Part shown: piece after piece, positions 1 to 9,631 of the stretch
How positions within the stretch are numbered: position 1 is the stretch's first letter
Layout: the number at the start of each line of letters is the position of its first letter
Source: Paraburkholderia caribensis
GTDB taxonomy: Bacteria; Pseudomonadota; Gammaproteobacteria; Burkholderiales; Burkholderiaceae
DNA length: 64,000 nt
Assembly: GCF_002902945.1 (NCBI RefSeq)
Contig: NZ_CP026101.1
Coordinates: forward strand, 2,790,001-2,854,000
Direction: 5' to 3'
Position numbers and translations under genes: made by a program
The notes under the pieces: model-generated
The model's database searches: none
Told to the model about the DNA's origin: nothing
What the model saw: only the letters and a program-made list of their open reading frames with translations

Positions 1-1452
1 GAGTGTCAGTATGCTGCTCGAATCATCGAAAGCGGCCATGCGATGATCAATCGCATTCAGCGAGAAGAACACATTATCCGGGGCGTCGCGGCCCATCAGA
101 TGATCGTTGTTCTTCTTCAGGAGATCCGGTGTATACGCTGAGTAGCTTTGAAATATCGGCCTTCCTGACCAGTCGAGATTGTTCGCAAAAATCGCCGCCA
201 TTTCATATGGATATATGTCGACGGTTCCTGAGACCTGCGGAAGCGGCTCGGAGTCGCGGATTGCCTTGACCGCTGCGGCATAGTTGCGCTTGAGGTCTGC
301 GGGACGTTCAAACCGTAGACCTAGGCCGTCAACGGTCTGCGAAACCGCCTTCTGGATAACTTGCAGAGGGAAATAGATGCCAACTTGAACTACGGATCCT
401 ACGATCGTAGCGGAGGTGAGGACTGCCATACCCAAAATAACCAAGGCCTTCAACGCATCGGATGTGCACACTACCAGGTAGGCAACGAACAGGAGGGCTC
501 CAGCCGAAATAAATACGTGACCATCATGGCGGACAAAACCGGCCTTGAGCGCAACAAACAGCGTCCACGCCGCACATATGGAGACGCCGACCCCGAAAAC
601 GATGTCCGTCTTCCGCGTGCAGTAGAACAGCGAGATGCAGATGATAGCTGACGCGACCGCGAACAGGAGCGGGCCATACGGCGAATCACTCAGCGACATC
701 GCCTCCGTATAGCCGGAGATGATAGGCGATAGCGCACTGAAAAACTGCGAAAGATAGACGATCGATTGACCAGATATTACCCACCAGCAGCAGGTCGAAG
801 CGATCAGGAGAAAGGCGAATCCTACGGCTGCTCGAATATTCTTGCGAGCGAGGACCACAAAAGTCGCTCCCGTTATCGGCAGGACAACCCCGATGAAGCT
901 TGCCTTTATGATTGGTATCATCCCGACGGCTATGGTTCCCAAGGCAAGAACACAAACATTGCTGTGGGTCGGCTTTAGATAGAGATAGGAATATCCCGGC
1001 AAGCACGCTCGCCCCATATTAAAAAACAGCAGGAGAGGTGCGACGATAAAAAGCGGGTCTCGGACCGGACTCAGCGCAATAAGAACCGGAATCGCAATAG
1101 CGACGAACCGCCTGCGAGGAGGGGCGGCCACAACAAGCATTCCGCAGAACCCAGCACCATATACGGCACTTCCCGCCATCATAAGATGATCGGTTTCTGG
1201 GCTATAAAGTTGGGTGTAAATGGACCCAAGCGGGCCAAACGTAAATAACACGTCGCGGCCGAAGACTAACCCATGTGATACCGCGACATTCAGAGCAAAT
1301 CGCCATGACGGATCCAGCCCTGTTGTGGGCATCTCCGGCAATAGCGGCATCAGGAATAGCCATCCGATAACAAATAACACCGTCGCCAGACTTCTGGCGA
1401 ACGCTCGCGTACGTTGAGTCTCAGTAACGTCGGCGGCGACTTCTTTCGTCAT
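1..1452 (-). CDS. Partial multi-pass membrane protein (C-terminus beyond window)
   Basis: An uninterrupted minus-strand frame of 484 codons runs off the left edge, so only the N-terminal part is seen. The protein begins MTKEVAADV and has about ten hydrophobic segments, with a first TM near residues 22-40. Just after it come GLDPSW and LFTFGPLGS, motifs I associate with large unnamed integral membrane proteins in polysaccharide gene clusters, possibly GT-C-like. A soluble stretch begins near residue 400. Another in-frame ATG lies at 1494, and neither start has a strong ribosome site. It sits in an O-antigen-type cluster next to IS debris, so a role in envelope polysaccharide is inferred. The exact function is unknown. 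Confidence 0.7.
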   Translation of the reverse strand, partial: MTKEVAADVTETQRTRAFARSLATVLFVIGWLFLMPLLPEMPTTGLDPSWRFALNVAVSHGLVFGRDVLFTFGPLGSIYTQLYSPETDHLMMAGSAVYGAGFCGMLVVAAPPRRRFVAIAIPVLIALSPVRDPLFIVAPLLLFFNMGRACLPGYSYLYLKPTHSNVCVLALGTIAVGMIPIIKASFIGVVLPITGATFVVLARKNIRAAVGFAFLLIASTCCWWVISGQSIVYLSQFFSALSPIISGYTEAMSLSDSPYGPLLFAVASAIICISLFYCTRKTDIVFGVGVSICAAWTLFVALKAGFVRHDGHVFISAGALLFVAYLVVCTSDALKALVILGMAVLTSATIVGSVVQVGIYFPLQVIQKAVSQTVDGLGLRFERPADLKRNYAAAVKAIRDSEPLPQVSGTVDIYPYEMAAIFANNLDWSGRPIFQSYSAYTPDLLKKNNDHLMGRDAPDNVFFSLNAIDHRMAAFDDSSSILTL

Positions 1453-1519
1453 CTCGTAGCTAAAAGTTGCGCTTGGGGGCGCACAGTATGCCATACCGCG
1501 GAGCCCACGCGTCAGTAGA

Positions 1520-1675
1520 AGCAACGCGCCCTGATTGGCCCTCGGCCCCAGCAGATAGTCACCGCCCTGATCGTGAACGTGTCGGGTGAGCGCATGCCGG
1601 CTGGCTGCCCATCGCATCAATCGCGACGATCGCGCCTCGTGCGAACATCGAACTCCTGAGCCAGTTCGGCTAGCG
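1520..1675 (-). pseudogene. ISAs1-family transposase fragment, frameshifted
   Basis: On the minus strand one frame reads GAIVAIDAMGSQ and the next reads DQGGDYLLGPRANQG. In intact ISAs1-family transposases these are adjacent parts of one segment (compare the family pattern xIDAMGCQ...GGDYVLALKGNQG). A frameshift separates them here and stops follow. Only about 50 codons remain, with no visible terminal repeats. It is a relic of an old insertion beside the O-antigen cluster. Confidence 0.6.
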
Positions 1676-1697
1676 CGCTTCGCCTCGGACAGCGTCA

Positions 1698-1966
1698 ATG
1701 CTTCCGAGTTGGAGACGCGCTTGGCCCTCGTACCGTGTCCGAAGGCATCCATTTTCTGATACCCGGATGCACGCACGCATGAGCAGGCGCGAAGGCTTCT
1801 CATTCGGAAGCAAGCACTTCAGTGCGCTGACGAGGCGCATGGGCATCGGGGCGTTGTATCGCAGGCCAAACACCAGCCACGAACATGCGGCCCACAGGAT
1901 CCGGCCGGACCTACTACGTAATCGGAAGATCGATCGCGGCAACCGGATCTGGCGCTCGATAGGAGC
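1698..1966 (+). pseudogene. IS3-family transposase (OrfB) fragment
   Basis: The plus frame contains HPFSDTRMHARMSRREGF, RRMGIGALYRRPNTS and LLRNRKIDRGNRIW. These align in order with the region before the first catalytic Asp of IS3-family OrfB (family pattern HPFxGxRxM...MGIxALYRxPNTS...LLRGLxIxRPNxVWxxD). The segment that should carry the DDE aspartate right after NxxW is out of frame, and there is no start or C-terminus. It is a dead remnant lying next to the ISAs1 relic, showing repeated insertion and decay here. Confidence 0.65.
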
Positions 1967-2943
1967 TATAGTACGCCCAGCCAGCGTAGCCCGCCCGTAT
2001 GGGGGTGAAACTGGTTGAGCATGTGTGGAATGCAGTACCCGGAGGAGTTGACGCTGTAGAACCGGAGCATGCACTTCCTCTGCTGCGAGAGGAAGTGAGC
2101 CGAAGCGACGGTGACTTGCCGACACTCGCAAGTGACGTAGCCTGTGGAAAACAGGGCTTGCGGCAAAGCGGTTACACCAACATCAGCCCTCCAGGCTGAG
2201 CATGGGACGGCTACACGAACCTGTTAAACCGCATCTGAGGGTTGAAGTTTCACCCCTGCCCACATCGCTTCATGGGCAGGACGCGAACCGTCGCCGGTCA
2301 CACATGTGGTCCAGTGGCACGAATGCTGACTGGATAAGTAGCGTGTCAGGAACCACGGGGAGCGCGCTGCCAGACCGTGATGCGTTCGAGGTCGAGGAGC
2401 ATTGGCTCGCCGCTCAGCAAGGTGCGGCCGCACAAATCCCTCGGCTATGGGATTCGTGGAACAGGGGCAAGGTCAGTCCGTGCCACCCACCCGTCACATA
2501 CATCCTTGTGACTACGTCTCCCGGGCAGCCATCTTGTAGCCCTCCCTCTTCGGTATAATACAAATGTTCGCGTGAAACGTGTGTATGTCTTATCGGTAAC
2601 ACTCGATACGCCCTTGTGACACCGGATTCGCCTGACCAGACAACCGTCAGAAAACTGCAATTCAGGACGAAGTTATCTACGCCGCACGAAAGTTCCATTA
2701 GGACGGCCCTTTTTACGCTAACCCGCAGAGCGCCAGCGATACATATCTTTTAAGCTTCTCACGAGTCGTAACTCACATGCAATTCCGACCCACCTCAAAC
2801 ACATAGACGTTCAATTTGTATTGTGGTTTACACGAGCAGCGATCTAGACACAGGGAGCTGCGTAGCTCCATACGAAAGCTGACATAACCAGTGGTAGTCC
2901 ATTCACGATGTCGCCCATCATCTAACGTTTTCTGAAGAGCATT
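1967..2943. other. Intergenic, no gene recognised
   Basis: About 980 bases between the IS3 relic and wzm. Only short overlapping frames with no recognisable motifs occur on either strand. The first part may be further eroded IS sequence. The last 250 bases are relatively AT-rich and probably carry the wzm promoter, but I cannot place a convincing -35/-10 pair. Confidence 0.5.
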
Positions 2944-3768
2944 ATGCAAAGTCATAGCGCCACGCCGACCGGCCTTGTCATCTCGTTGATTAGGAACCGT
3001 CGTTTGCTAATCGACCTTGCCAAGCGGGACGCAATCGGACGATACAAGGGATCAGTCCTCGGCATTTTTTGGTCGTTGTTAACGCCATTGTTGATGTTGA
3101 GCGTTTACACATTTGTGTTTAGCGCGGTTTTCAAATCGCGTTGGCAAAACAGCGGCGTCGAGGCATCGAAAGCCGAGTTCGCTGTAGTGCTGTTTGCCGG
3201 TATGATCGTGTTCAATCTCTTCTCAGAGTGCGTCAGCCGCGCGCCATCGCTCATTCTTTCGAACGCGAATTTCGTCAAGAAGATTATCTTCCCGCTGGAG
3301 ATACTGCCCTGCGTCACGCTGCTGTCCGCTCTGTTTCACAGTAGCGTGAGCCTCGTCATCCTGCTCGTTGCCGAGTGGATAGTACGCGGCTCCGTTCCGT
3401 GGACCGCCATATTGATTCCGTTTATAGTCGCACCGTTGTGCCTGTTTATACTCGGCGCCTGCTGGTTTCTAGCAGCCACTGGTGTATTTCTTCGCGACAT
3501 CGGACAAACGATTGGCATCCTCATCACCGCCTTAATGTTTCTTAGCCCCGTTTTCTTCTCCATCACGTCGCTGCCTCCGCGATTCCAGCAATTGGTTTAT
3601 CTGAATCCGATGACCTTTCCGATCGAACAGGGTCGAAACCTTTTGATTTGGGGCCAAATGTTTGACTGGCGGCACTGGGCCATTTATACCGTTTCGTGTG
3701 CTCTCTTTGCGTGTATAGGGTTCGCCTGGTTCCAGAAGACTCGCAGAGGGTTTGCCGACGTCGTCTGA
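2944..3768 (+). CDS. wzm: ABC-2 polysaccharide export permease Wzm
   Basis: A 274-residue inner-membrane permease of the ABC-2 type that, with the ATPase Wzt, exports undecaprenyl-linked O-polysaccharide to the periplasm. The N-terminal cytoplasmic helix has the family pattern RDAIGRYKGSVLGIFW, followed by six membrane segments and the usual C-terminal FxKTRRGFADVV. Length is normal for Wzm. The ATG has AAGAG five bases upstream. Unusually, wzt does not follow. The only wzt in the window starts at 10771, behind a broken second copy of this gene. GC content is lower than in the downstream housekeeping genes, consistent with a horizontally acquired cluster. Confidence 0.9.
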   Translation: MQSHSATPTGLVISLIRNRRLLIDLAKRDAIGRYKGSVLGIFWSLLTPLLMLSVYTFVFSAVFKSRWQNSGVEASKAEFAVVLFAGMIVFNLFSECVSRAPSLILSNANFVKKIIFPLEILPCVTLLSALFHSSVSLVILLVAEWIVRGSVPWTAILIPFIVAPLCLFILGACWFLAATGVFLRDIGQTIGILITALMFLSPVFFSITSLPPRFQQLVYLNPMTFPIEQGRNLLIWGQMFDWRHWAIYTVSCALFACIGFAWFQKTRRGFADVV

Positions 3769-3969
3769 CCTCGTGTCGGGTTCTATAACTTGCGTCCCGT
3801 TCGTCTCTTGCAGTGCCTGTTTGGCAGTGTATTGGGCACAGAAAGAAGGACGATACTAATTGACGGGCCCCGCCCGCGAGTGCCAAGAACGATCGATTGC
3901 CAGCGCGTCTATAGGATGCCATTTAGGCGTCCATCCGCGCTCTATACTTCCGCCTCGTGAGTAAATACC

Positions 3970-4812
3970 ATGCGCCACATAATCCTTCATCATCATATAT
4001 TCAAAAACGCGGGCTCGACGCTTGATTCATCCCTGGCGGCACAGTTCGGCGCCGGATTCTCGCACTTGGAGGATGAAGGAAATCCTGTTCACGCAAGCGC
4101 CTTAGTCAGATTCCTTGATAGCCACCCCGGCATTCAAGCAGTCAGCAGCCATAATTTTCATGGCCTGTCATTTGAACCCTTTCTTGGGAATCGTGGGTAC
4201 CGCGCATTTAATTTTGCAATGATCCGTGCTCCATTTCCGCGTCTGATTTCCATGTATAAATATTTCCGTGGATCGGAGCCGTCTAGCGACCTCGCGCTCC
4301 TGGCCCGGAAGCTTGATCTTCGGTCGTTTGTCAAGCAGCTTATTGAACAATACCCGCATATGGTCGACAGTCCGCAGGTTAACATCATCGCGAACGACGG
4401 ATTTTACGGGCACGCCGTGAGCGACAGTGACTTGGAAAAGGCGTGTGCACGATACGCGGCATTCTCCCTTTGCGCTCCTGTGGAACGATACGACGAGGCG
4501 ATGGTTGTGCTCGAATACTTCAATTCACCCGTATATCTTCCGTCAGGACTCGACATGACATACGTCCGCCAGAATGTCAGCGATTCCCTTCCGGGAGAGA
4601 ACGATCTGGAGGTGTTGCTTGGGGAGCATGTCTACAAGTGGCTAGGAAGGCTTCACGCCCGCGATGAGCATCTATGGCGCTTCGCTAATGCAGAACTGGA
4701 GCGCCGAATTAGCCTTGTGCCCGATTTCAATCGAAGACTTGCCGGATTTCTGGAACGATGTAAGAAGTTGCAGAACGGCGATTGCCGCTCGCATGAACGC
4801 CATTCACAGTAA
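3970..4812 (+). CDS. Sulfotransferase-family protein
   Basis: A 280-residue soluble protein. The N-terminus HHIFKNAGST matches the 5'-phosphosulfate-binding loop of PAPS-dependent sulfotransferases. RAPFPRLISMY near residues 86-96 matches the 3'-phosphate-binding R-x-P-x-x-R-x-x-S motif. It would transfer sulfate from PAPS to a hydroxyl acceptor. Its position between wzm and sugar-modifying genes points to the O-polysaccharide as substrate, which is inference. It lies 200 bases after wzm on the same strand, so it may be cotranscribed. The substrate sugar cannot be told from sequence, and a role on a lipid or another glycan is possible. Confidence 0.75.
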   Translation: MRHIILHHHIFKNAGSTLDSSLAAQFGAGFSHLEDEGNPVHASALVRFLDSHPGIQAVSSHNFHGLSFEPFLGNRGYRAFNFAMIRAPFPRLISMYKYFRGSEPSSDLALLARKLDLRSFVKQLIEQYPHMVDSPQVNIIANDGFYGHAVSDSDLEKACARYAAFSLCAPVERYDEAMVVLEYFNSPVYLPSGLDMTYVRQNVSDSLPGENDLEVLLGEHVYKWLGRLHARDEHLWRFANAELERRISLVPDFNRRLAGFLERCKKLQNGDCRSHERHSQ

Positions 4813-5118
4813 TTCTACTTTTGACGAAGCGTGAATCTCCATGAACGGGGACGTTCCGCAATCCCCTGTGTGGGGACCATGTAGAACACGGAGAGAGGAC
4901 CACTCCTCTAAGCCTGGAGCCACTCTCTTCCAATCACGGACGGTCGTTATCCCGAAAATCGACGCGCGCATATGGACTGGGCGCGCTCGGCTTGCGGCAC
5001 AACAGATTGCGCACAGTGCTTACCCGAAAGCGCCGAGTAGGCAAATATGATGGATCACGGGTAGCCTACACCGCATACCGATACAAGAAGCCGACCTGGG
5101 CGACGTCAACCGGTCCAA
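4813..5118. other. Convergent intergenic region, no gene
   Basis: About 300 bases between the 3' ends of the sulfotransferase and the epimerase. A small perfect hairpin (TCCCC/GGGGA, loop TGTGT) lies near 4862-4876 without a T-run, so it is not a clear intrinsic terminator. Nothing else is recognisable. Confidence 0.4.
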
Positions 5119-6072
5119 TCAGGCACCGGCCATTTGCATTCGCAGCATGCCCCAATAACGATTGCAGCCCTCATAGAGCGTCGTTCTGGGCTGCCAACCC
5201 AGCGCTTCTCGGGCTCTACTTACATCCAATACAATGCGGGTCACGTCAAACCCACGGGGCACCGAATAGCCCACACGGGGTTCGATGCCGGTCACCTCCG
5301 ACAGAATCGCCAATACCTCATTGAGCGAGTGTCCGACACCGCTGCCAATGTTATAAACAGCCGAGCCCTGCGCCTCGAGAGCGCAAACCATGGCATCGAT
5401 CAGATCATCAATGTAGATGTAATCTCGGACAGTCGAACCATCGCCCCAGATTTCAATGCTCTTGCCAGCCACCATCTTACGAAGGAATATTGGAATCACG
5501 CCTTGCAAATCATTTGTCCTCCGCGCCATACCACCGTACGGATTCGAAACGCGCAGAACGGTAGCGGTCAAACCCTCCAAGACCGAATACATGTTCAGGT
5601 ACTTCTCGACCGCAACCTTAACTATCCCGTACGAACATAACGGATCGAGCGGGTGATCTTCAGAGACCGGCAAGCGACTGGGATCACCGTATACCGTCCC
5701 TCCTGAGGACAGGTATACGATGCGCTTCACCTGATGCTTCTTCATCTTTTGAACGAGACGAATCGTACCGACGAGATTGCTCTGGACGTCTCCCACTGGA
5801 TCGATGTTAGATGTACCGGGCACCGTCGTGCTGATTAGATGATATACAACATCTGCACCGGCCAATGCAGCATCCAGTCCACTGCCGTCAACGAAGTTGC
5901 CAGTCACCGGCACGACCGCTCCCGCTCGATACTGTGCAACCGGCTCTCGCTCATACACGCGCACTTGCGCTCCCCGGTCGAGAAGCCCATTTACAAGGTG
6001 GGTGCCAATAAACCCCCCACCACCCAACACTGCAATGGTGGTACCAGAAAGCGATGCCTTTTCTACTAACAT
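5119..6072 (-). CDS. NAD-dependent sugar epimerase/dehydratase
   Basis: An extended short-chain dehydrogenase of 317 residues. It has the NAD-binding motif GGGGFIGTHL near the start, the conserved LSSGGTVYG strand and a YGIVK catalytic Tyr-Lys pair. The family includes UDP-glucose 4-epimerases and related NDP-sugar 4-epimerases, so it probably makes a nucleotide sugar for the O-polysaccharide. The start chosen is ATG 6072, 13 bases after the stop of the upstream gene, with GGA upstream. A start at 6108 would overlap that gene and add residues absent from the family. It forms a two-gene minus-strand unit with the large fusion glycosyltransferase. The exact substrate is not determined. Confidence 0.8.
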   Translation of the reverse strand: MLVEKASLSGTTIAVLGGGGFIGTHLVNGLLDRGAQVRVYEREPVAQYRAGAVVPVTGNFVDGSGLDAALAGADVVYHLISTTVPGTSNIDPVGDVQSNLVGTIRLVQKMKKHQVKRIVYLSSGGTVYGDPSRLPVSEDHPLDPLCSYGIVKVAVEKYLNMYSVLEGLTATVLRVSNPYGGMARRTNDLQGVIPIFLRKMVAGKSIEIWGDGSTVRDYIYIDDLIDAMVCALEAQGSAVYNIGSGVGHSLNEVLAILSEVTGIEPRVGYSVPRGFDVTRIVLDVSRAREALGWQPRTTLYEGCNRYWGMLRMQMAGA

Positions 6073-6085
6073 AGTGTCCAATAGA

Positions 6086-9000
6086 CTACCGTGTGAGGCC
6101 CGGCACAAAGGTTACGGCAGAAGAAAAGCCTTGGGCTTGCACAACCAGCGGTAGCAATCGCTCGATTGCGTGCAATATCGACCCATCGTACGGCAATGGT
6201 TCCTCAGGGTAATCGGTCCAATCGAGCCCGAGCCCGAACATCAGTTTAAGCGCCCGTGGTCGCGCCCAAAACATTGTGCCCACAGGGAAGCTGAAGTCGC
6301 CGTCGGGGAGCTGCTCTAGCCCCATGCGCTGCGCAAGCGGTGCCGCAAAGGGTTTGTTCTCCGACCATCCTTGAAGATGAGGGTCGTCAGCATAAACGAT
6401 CCCGAGATCGGCTTCCGTTCTAAAGCGGCTCAGTATAGCGTCTGCAGACGCATGGACTCCCCCAATGAGATTTTCGAGCAAGAATCGAACCCAGTTTTCC
6501 ACAAACTCGGGATTCCGTAGATCTACGCTCTTCTTCGTGTGAACGTGACCGACAACATCATATTGCTCGAAGCGTGACGCAAATTGTGTGAAGAACGGTC
6601 CAATATCGCGCCCACGATTTTGCACTACTTCGATCTCGATTCGTCCTTTGTTGATGGCCGTCACGGTTGCACGCACTGCGTCGGCGTCACTCTCCGACCG
6701 AACGCTTACGAAGATGTCGCACTCAAGCTTATTCTTGCCAAGCCGCGCGAGAATGTCGTGCACTAGCTCAGGGTAGAAAGCATGGATATGCAAGGCACAC
6801 TTCGGCGCCGGACCCGCGCCGACTATCGGCGCCCCCACGTTTATCAACCTTTGCATCCACGCACCCGTCGGTCGACCCGCTCGGATGAAGTGTGCAAACG
6901 GATTCTCAACGCCGATATCGTGCTGCTGAGCGTACAGCGAAAGATTAAAACCCGGTGCCGGCTTACGCGTCGCCATGCCGCTGCGCCAAGACCTGACGAA
7001 TTGACGGATTGATTCGTCACGGGTTTGCGGTGCCCACTCTGGAGCAGCAAAATAGTCTTGCGCGAAATCATCGGTCCCTGCTAGGAAATCGCAGTCTTTT
7101 TGTTCCTGCCGCGTGGCATCCGACAACTCTTCACCGAACTCGATCAATCTCGCCACGTATGCCCCTCTATCGAAGCGTTGCTCGGCAAAGCGACGGGCCA
7201 TATTCGACAACGCGACCAGTTGGTCGGGAGAATGATACAGATCGAGAATTCTGCGAGCCGCCGCCCCGACGTCAAGGAACGGCACGACACACTGCGCGGT
7301 CGTTTCGTCGCTCTGCAGCAACTCAGCTATACCCGTGGCCCGATCAAAGCACAGCGTGGGTTTGCCGTGCAGCATCGAATCGATTGCGACGTTCGGCAAC
7401 GGATCAAGCCGCGATGACAACAGGAATAGGTCCGATAGCGCATACACAGGCTCCATATCTTCAAGCTCGCCCACCATCGCGAAGCGATTGCCTAATTCTG
7501 CCCGTTCGATCTGCTCGTAAATGTAGGTCGAATATTGCAGGTCCGTCTCCGGCTTGTAACCGTGCCCGACCCATGCCATCACGATATCCGCCGCGGGGTC
7601 TAGACGCTTTAGCTCTGCCGCGGTCGCGATAAATAAGTCAACGCCCTTGCGGTAGTGCACGGTCCCGGCTCCCAAGACAAGAAACGGACGTCGCTCCCGC
7701 TCGTCCAAGCCGACGGCGCGCATGAATTTCAGATGGGACTCGCTGACATCACTGTTGCCGCCAGCAACCACCGGAATAGCCGACTTCCCTTGTGGCACAA
7801 CCTCGCTCAGTGCAATGGCTGCCTTCGTTTCGCTGGTTATTGCGTTATCCCGCACAAGCTTCGCGGGAAATACAACCCGGCCGGCCCACCGCAGCGCCGA
7901 TCCGAACGCGTCGTTCGGCCGCGTGTAAGCGGAGAACTCATGAACCATCAAAACCGATGGCACGAAGTTCTCGGCAAGCGCCTGCAGGACAGATCGCGAT
8001 TCGATGCTATTGACTAGCGCGAAATCGATATGGTAGCGCTCGCAGATTTGTGGAACGAGTACACCCATCGCAATCGGATTTCGCGCGTCTAATTGGTATG
8101 GTCCGATCAGCACGTCGCACGCGTCGCCGTTAAAAAAACTAGCGATGCCACCCGGGCCTAATAGAACCGCAACCACGTTGAATCTTCGGAGCCGAAGCTC
8201 CTTGCAAATATTCCAGGCGAGAATCGGAGCACCCGTGCGCGATGCATCATGGCTAACTACCAGCACAGTCGGCCTATCTTGCATCAGCGAGCCTGTATAT
8301 TCCTTAACAATCAATTTCGGCGGTACAGCCGAACGCCCTTCGCGTCGACCGCTCGACTGATAGTGCTCATAGGGATCCACTCCCGCGGCTGCGACGTCGG
8401 GATTACACTTCAAGTAATAAGCGGCATCAAACTCCAAAGGTCTACCAGCATTGCCAAGTCTGCGAGCGACCCGGGCCATCCGTTGTATTGCCGAATCGCG
8501 CGTATCGCTTGTGGGCGACGAGCTCAGCGCGGGTCCGTCCATCGCTCCGTGCAAGCTTTCTGAAGCGACACTCTTCAACCGCACGCGGGCAGCGAGCGAA
8601 GACGATAGGACCTTTCCCATGCGCAACGGCGACGTGACGCGCCAAGAGGTCGATCGAAGCATCGCGGCCCTCACCGCGTTTGCCTCAGCAAGTGCCTTGT
8701 TTGAGGCCTCGTTCTGGGCCCGCTCCTGCGCAAGCTCCAAACGAAGAGAATCCAGTTCAACCTCCCTGGCTTTCAGTTCAACCTCCCTGGCCTCTTGCTG
8801 CTGATTCATGTAGTGAATATGCCCGTGCAGTGCGTTGAGTTGTTCGCTCTGCTCGTGAATCGTTTTACTGAGTTGTGCGATTCGTCCTTCTTCACTTCGA
8901 CTTGTGAAGACTCCCGTTGGATAATTCGGCAGCAACTCGATATCGGATGCCACTGCCACGAAGTAGAGCGGCTCGATCGCTCCCGCCGCGACCTCTGTGT

Positions 9001-9631
9001 TCGAACCATCTAGCAGATAGTTGCGGATATTTCCGGTGTCCGCGGCGCTTGCCGAAAGCGGGAAAATGGTGGAACCACGGTACACACGCTGTCCATACAA
9101 CCTACAATGTTTGAACGAGCGCAGCAGTAGAGACTCGAACTCATCCTTATACAGCTCTTTGACGTGGTACGGATTGCTGTACCCGGGGACATCCGAATAC
9201 TCGTGCTTGTCAGGGGAGGAGATAACCAGCATTCCATTCGGCCGAAGCACGCGCTTGATCTCCGCCATCATTTCTTCATGCTGGTAATGGTGCTCGATCG
9301 TCTCGAAGCTTACGACAGCGTCAACCGAACCATCGCCTAACGGAATGGCGGCACAGTTGCCATGCAAGTAGGCGAGGTTTGGCCGGTCGCCAGAGTACTT
9401 CCTCCGAGCGAAGGCAACTGCATCAGCCGAAATATCGACACCCGTCACGGTTTTCGCAACACGGGCCATCAAAGCCGATCCGTAACCTTCGCCGGAAGCG
9501 ATGTCTAAGACGTCGAGTCCCGCCACCAACTCTGACACAGCGTGATAACGGTGGTAGTGTTCAAACTCGATCTCGCCGACCATGTCTTCGGGCAAGAACC
9601 GCTCGCCTGTGGCTGGAAGCTGATTTTGCAT
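6086..9631 (-). CDS. Trifunctional methyltransferase / GT4 glycosyltransferase / RgpF fusion
   Basis: A protein of about 1180 residues with several modules. Residues 1-240 are a class I SAM methyltransferase (TGERFLPED start, motif I LDIASGEGYGS). About 265-330 is charged coiled coil. Around 400-440 lies a short FDAAYYLKCNPDVAAAGVD-type module. About 455-810 is a GT4-type glycosyltransferase with SSRLDPLPNVAIDSM as donor-binding region. The last 240 residues are an RgpF-type rhamnan-synthesis domain (NRGRDIGPF, HTKKS, FPVGTMFWARP). ATG 9631 is preferred over an upstream TTG because homologues begin close to TGERFLPE. Likely role: extending and methyl-modifying a rhamnose-containing polysaccharide on the cytoplasmic side (inference). 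The acceptor and linkage are unknown. Confidence 0.8.
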   Translation of the reverse strand: MQNQLPATGERFLPEDMVGEIEFEHYHRYHAVSELVAGLDVLDIASGEGYGSALMARVAKTVTGVDISADAVAFARRKYSGDRPNLAYLHGNCAAIPLGDGSVDAVVSFETIEHHYQHEEMMAEIKRVLRPNGMLVISSPDKHEYSDVPGYSNPYHVKELYKDEFESLLLRSFKHCRLYGQRVYRGSTIFPLSASAADTGNIRNYLLDGSNTEVAAGAIEPLYFVAVASDIELLPNYPTGVFTSRSEEGRIAQLSKTIHEQSEQLNALHGHIHYMNQQQEAREVELKAREVELDSLRLELAQERAQNEASNKALAEANAVRAAMLRSTSWRVTSPLRMGKVLSSSLAARVRLKSVASESLHGAMDGPALSSSPTSDTRDSAIQRMARVARRLGNAGRPLEFDAAYYLKCNPDVAAAGVDPYEHYQSSGRREGRSAVPPKLIVKEYTGSLMQDRPTVLVVSHDASRTGAPILAWNICKELRLRRFNVVAVLLGPGGIASFFNGDACDVLIGPYQLDARNPIAMGVLVPQICERYHIDFALVNSIESRSVLQALAENFVPSVLMVHEFSAYTRPNDAFGSALRWAGRVVFPAKLVRDNAITSETKAAIALSEVVPQGKSAIPVVAGGNSDVSESHLKFMRAVGLDERERRPFLVLGAGTVHYRKGVDLFIATAAELKRLDPAADIVMAWVGHGYKPETDLQYSTYIYEQIERAELGNRFAMVGELEDMEPVYALSDLFLLSSRLDPLPNVAIDSMLHGKPTLCFDRATGIAELLQSDETTAQCVVPFLDVGAAARRILDLYHSPDQLVALSNMARRFAEQRFDRGAYVARLIEFGEELSDATRQEQKDCDFLAGTDDFAQDYFAAPEWAPQTRDESIRQFVRSWRSGMATRKPAPGFNLSLYAQQHDIGVENPFAHFIRAGRPTGAWMQRLINVGAPIVGAGPAPKCALHIHAFYPELVHDILARLGKNKLECDIFVSVRSESDADAVRATVTAINKGRIEIEVVQNRGRDIGPFFTQFASRFEQYDVVGHVHTKKSVDLRNPEFVENWVRFLLENLIGGVHASADAILSRFRTEADLGIVYADDPHLQGWSENKPFAAPLAQRMGLEQLPDGDFSFPVGTMFWARPRALKLMFGLGLDWTDYPEEPLPYDGSILHAIERLLPLVVQAQGFSSAVTFVPGLTR

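Noticed and set aside
2202..2698. ORFs on both strands between the IS3 relic and wzm
   Set aside because: No motifs, overlapping frames on both strands, no ribosome sites; treated as non-coding.
4862..4876. Terminator after the sulfotransferase gene
   Set aside because: The stem is only five base pairs and there is no T-run.
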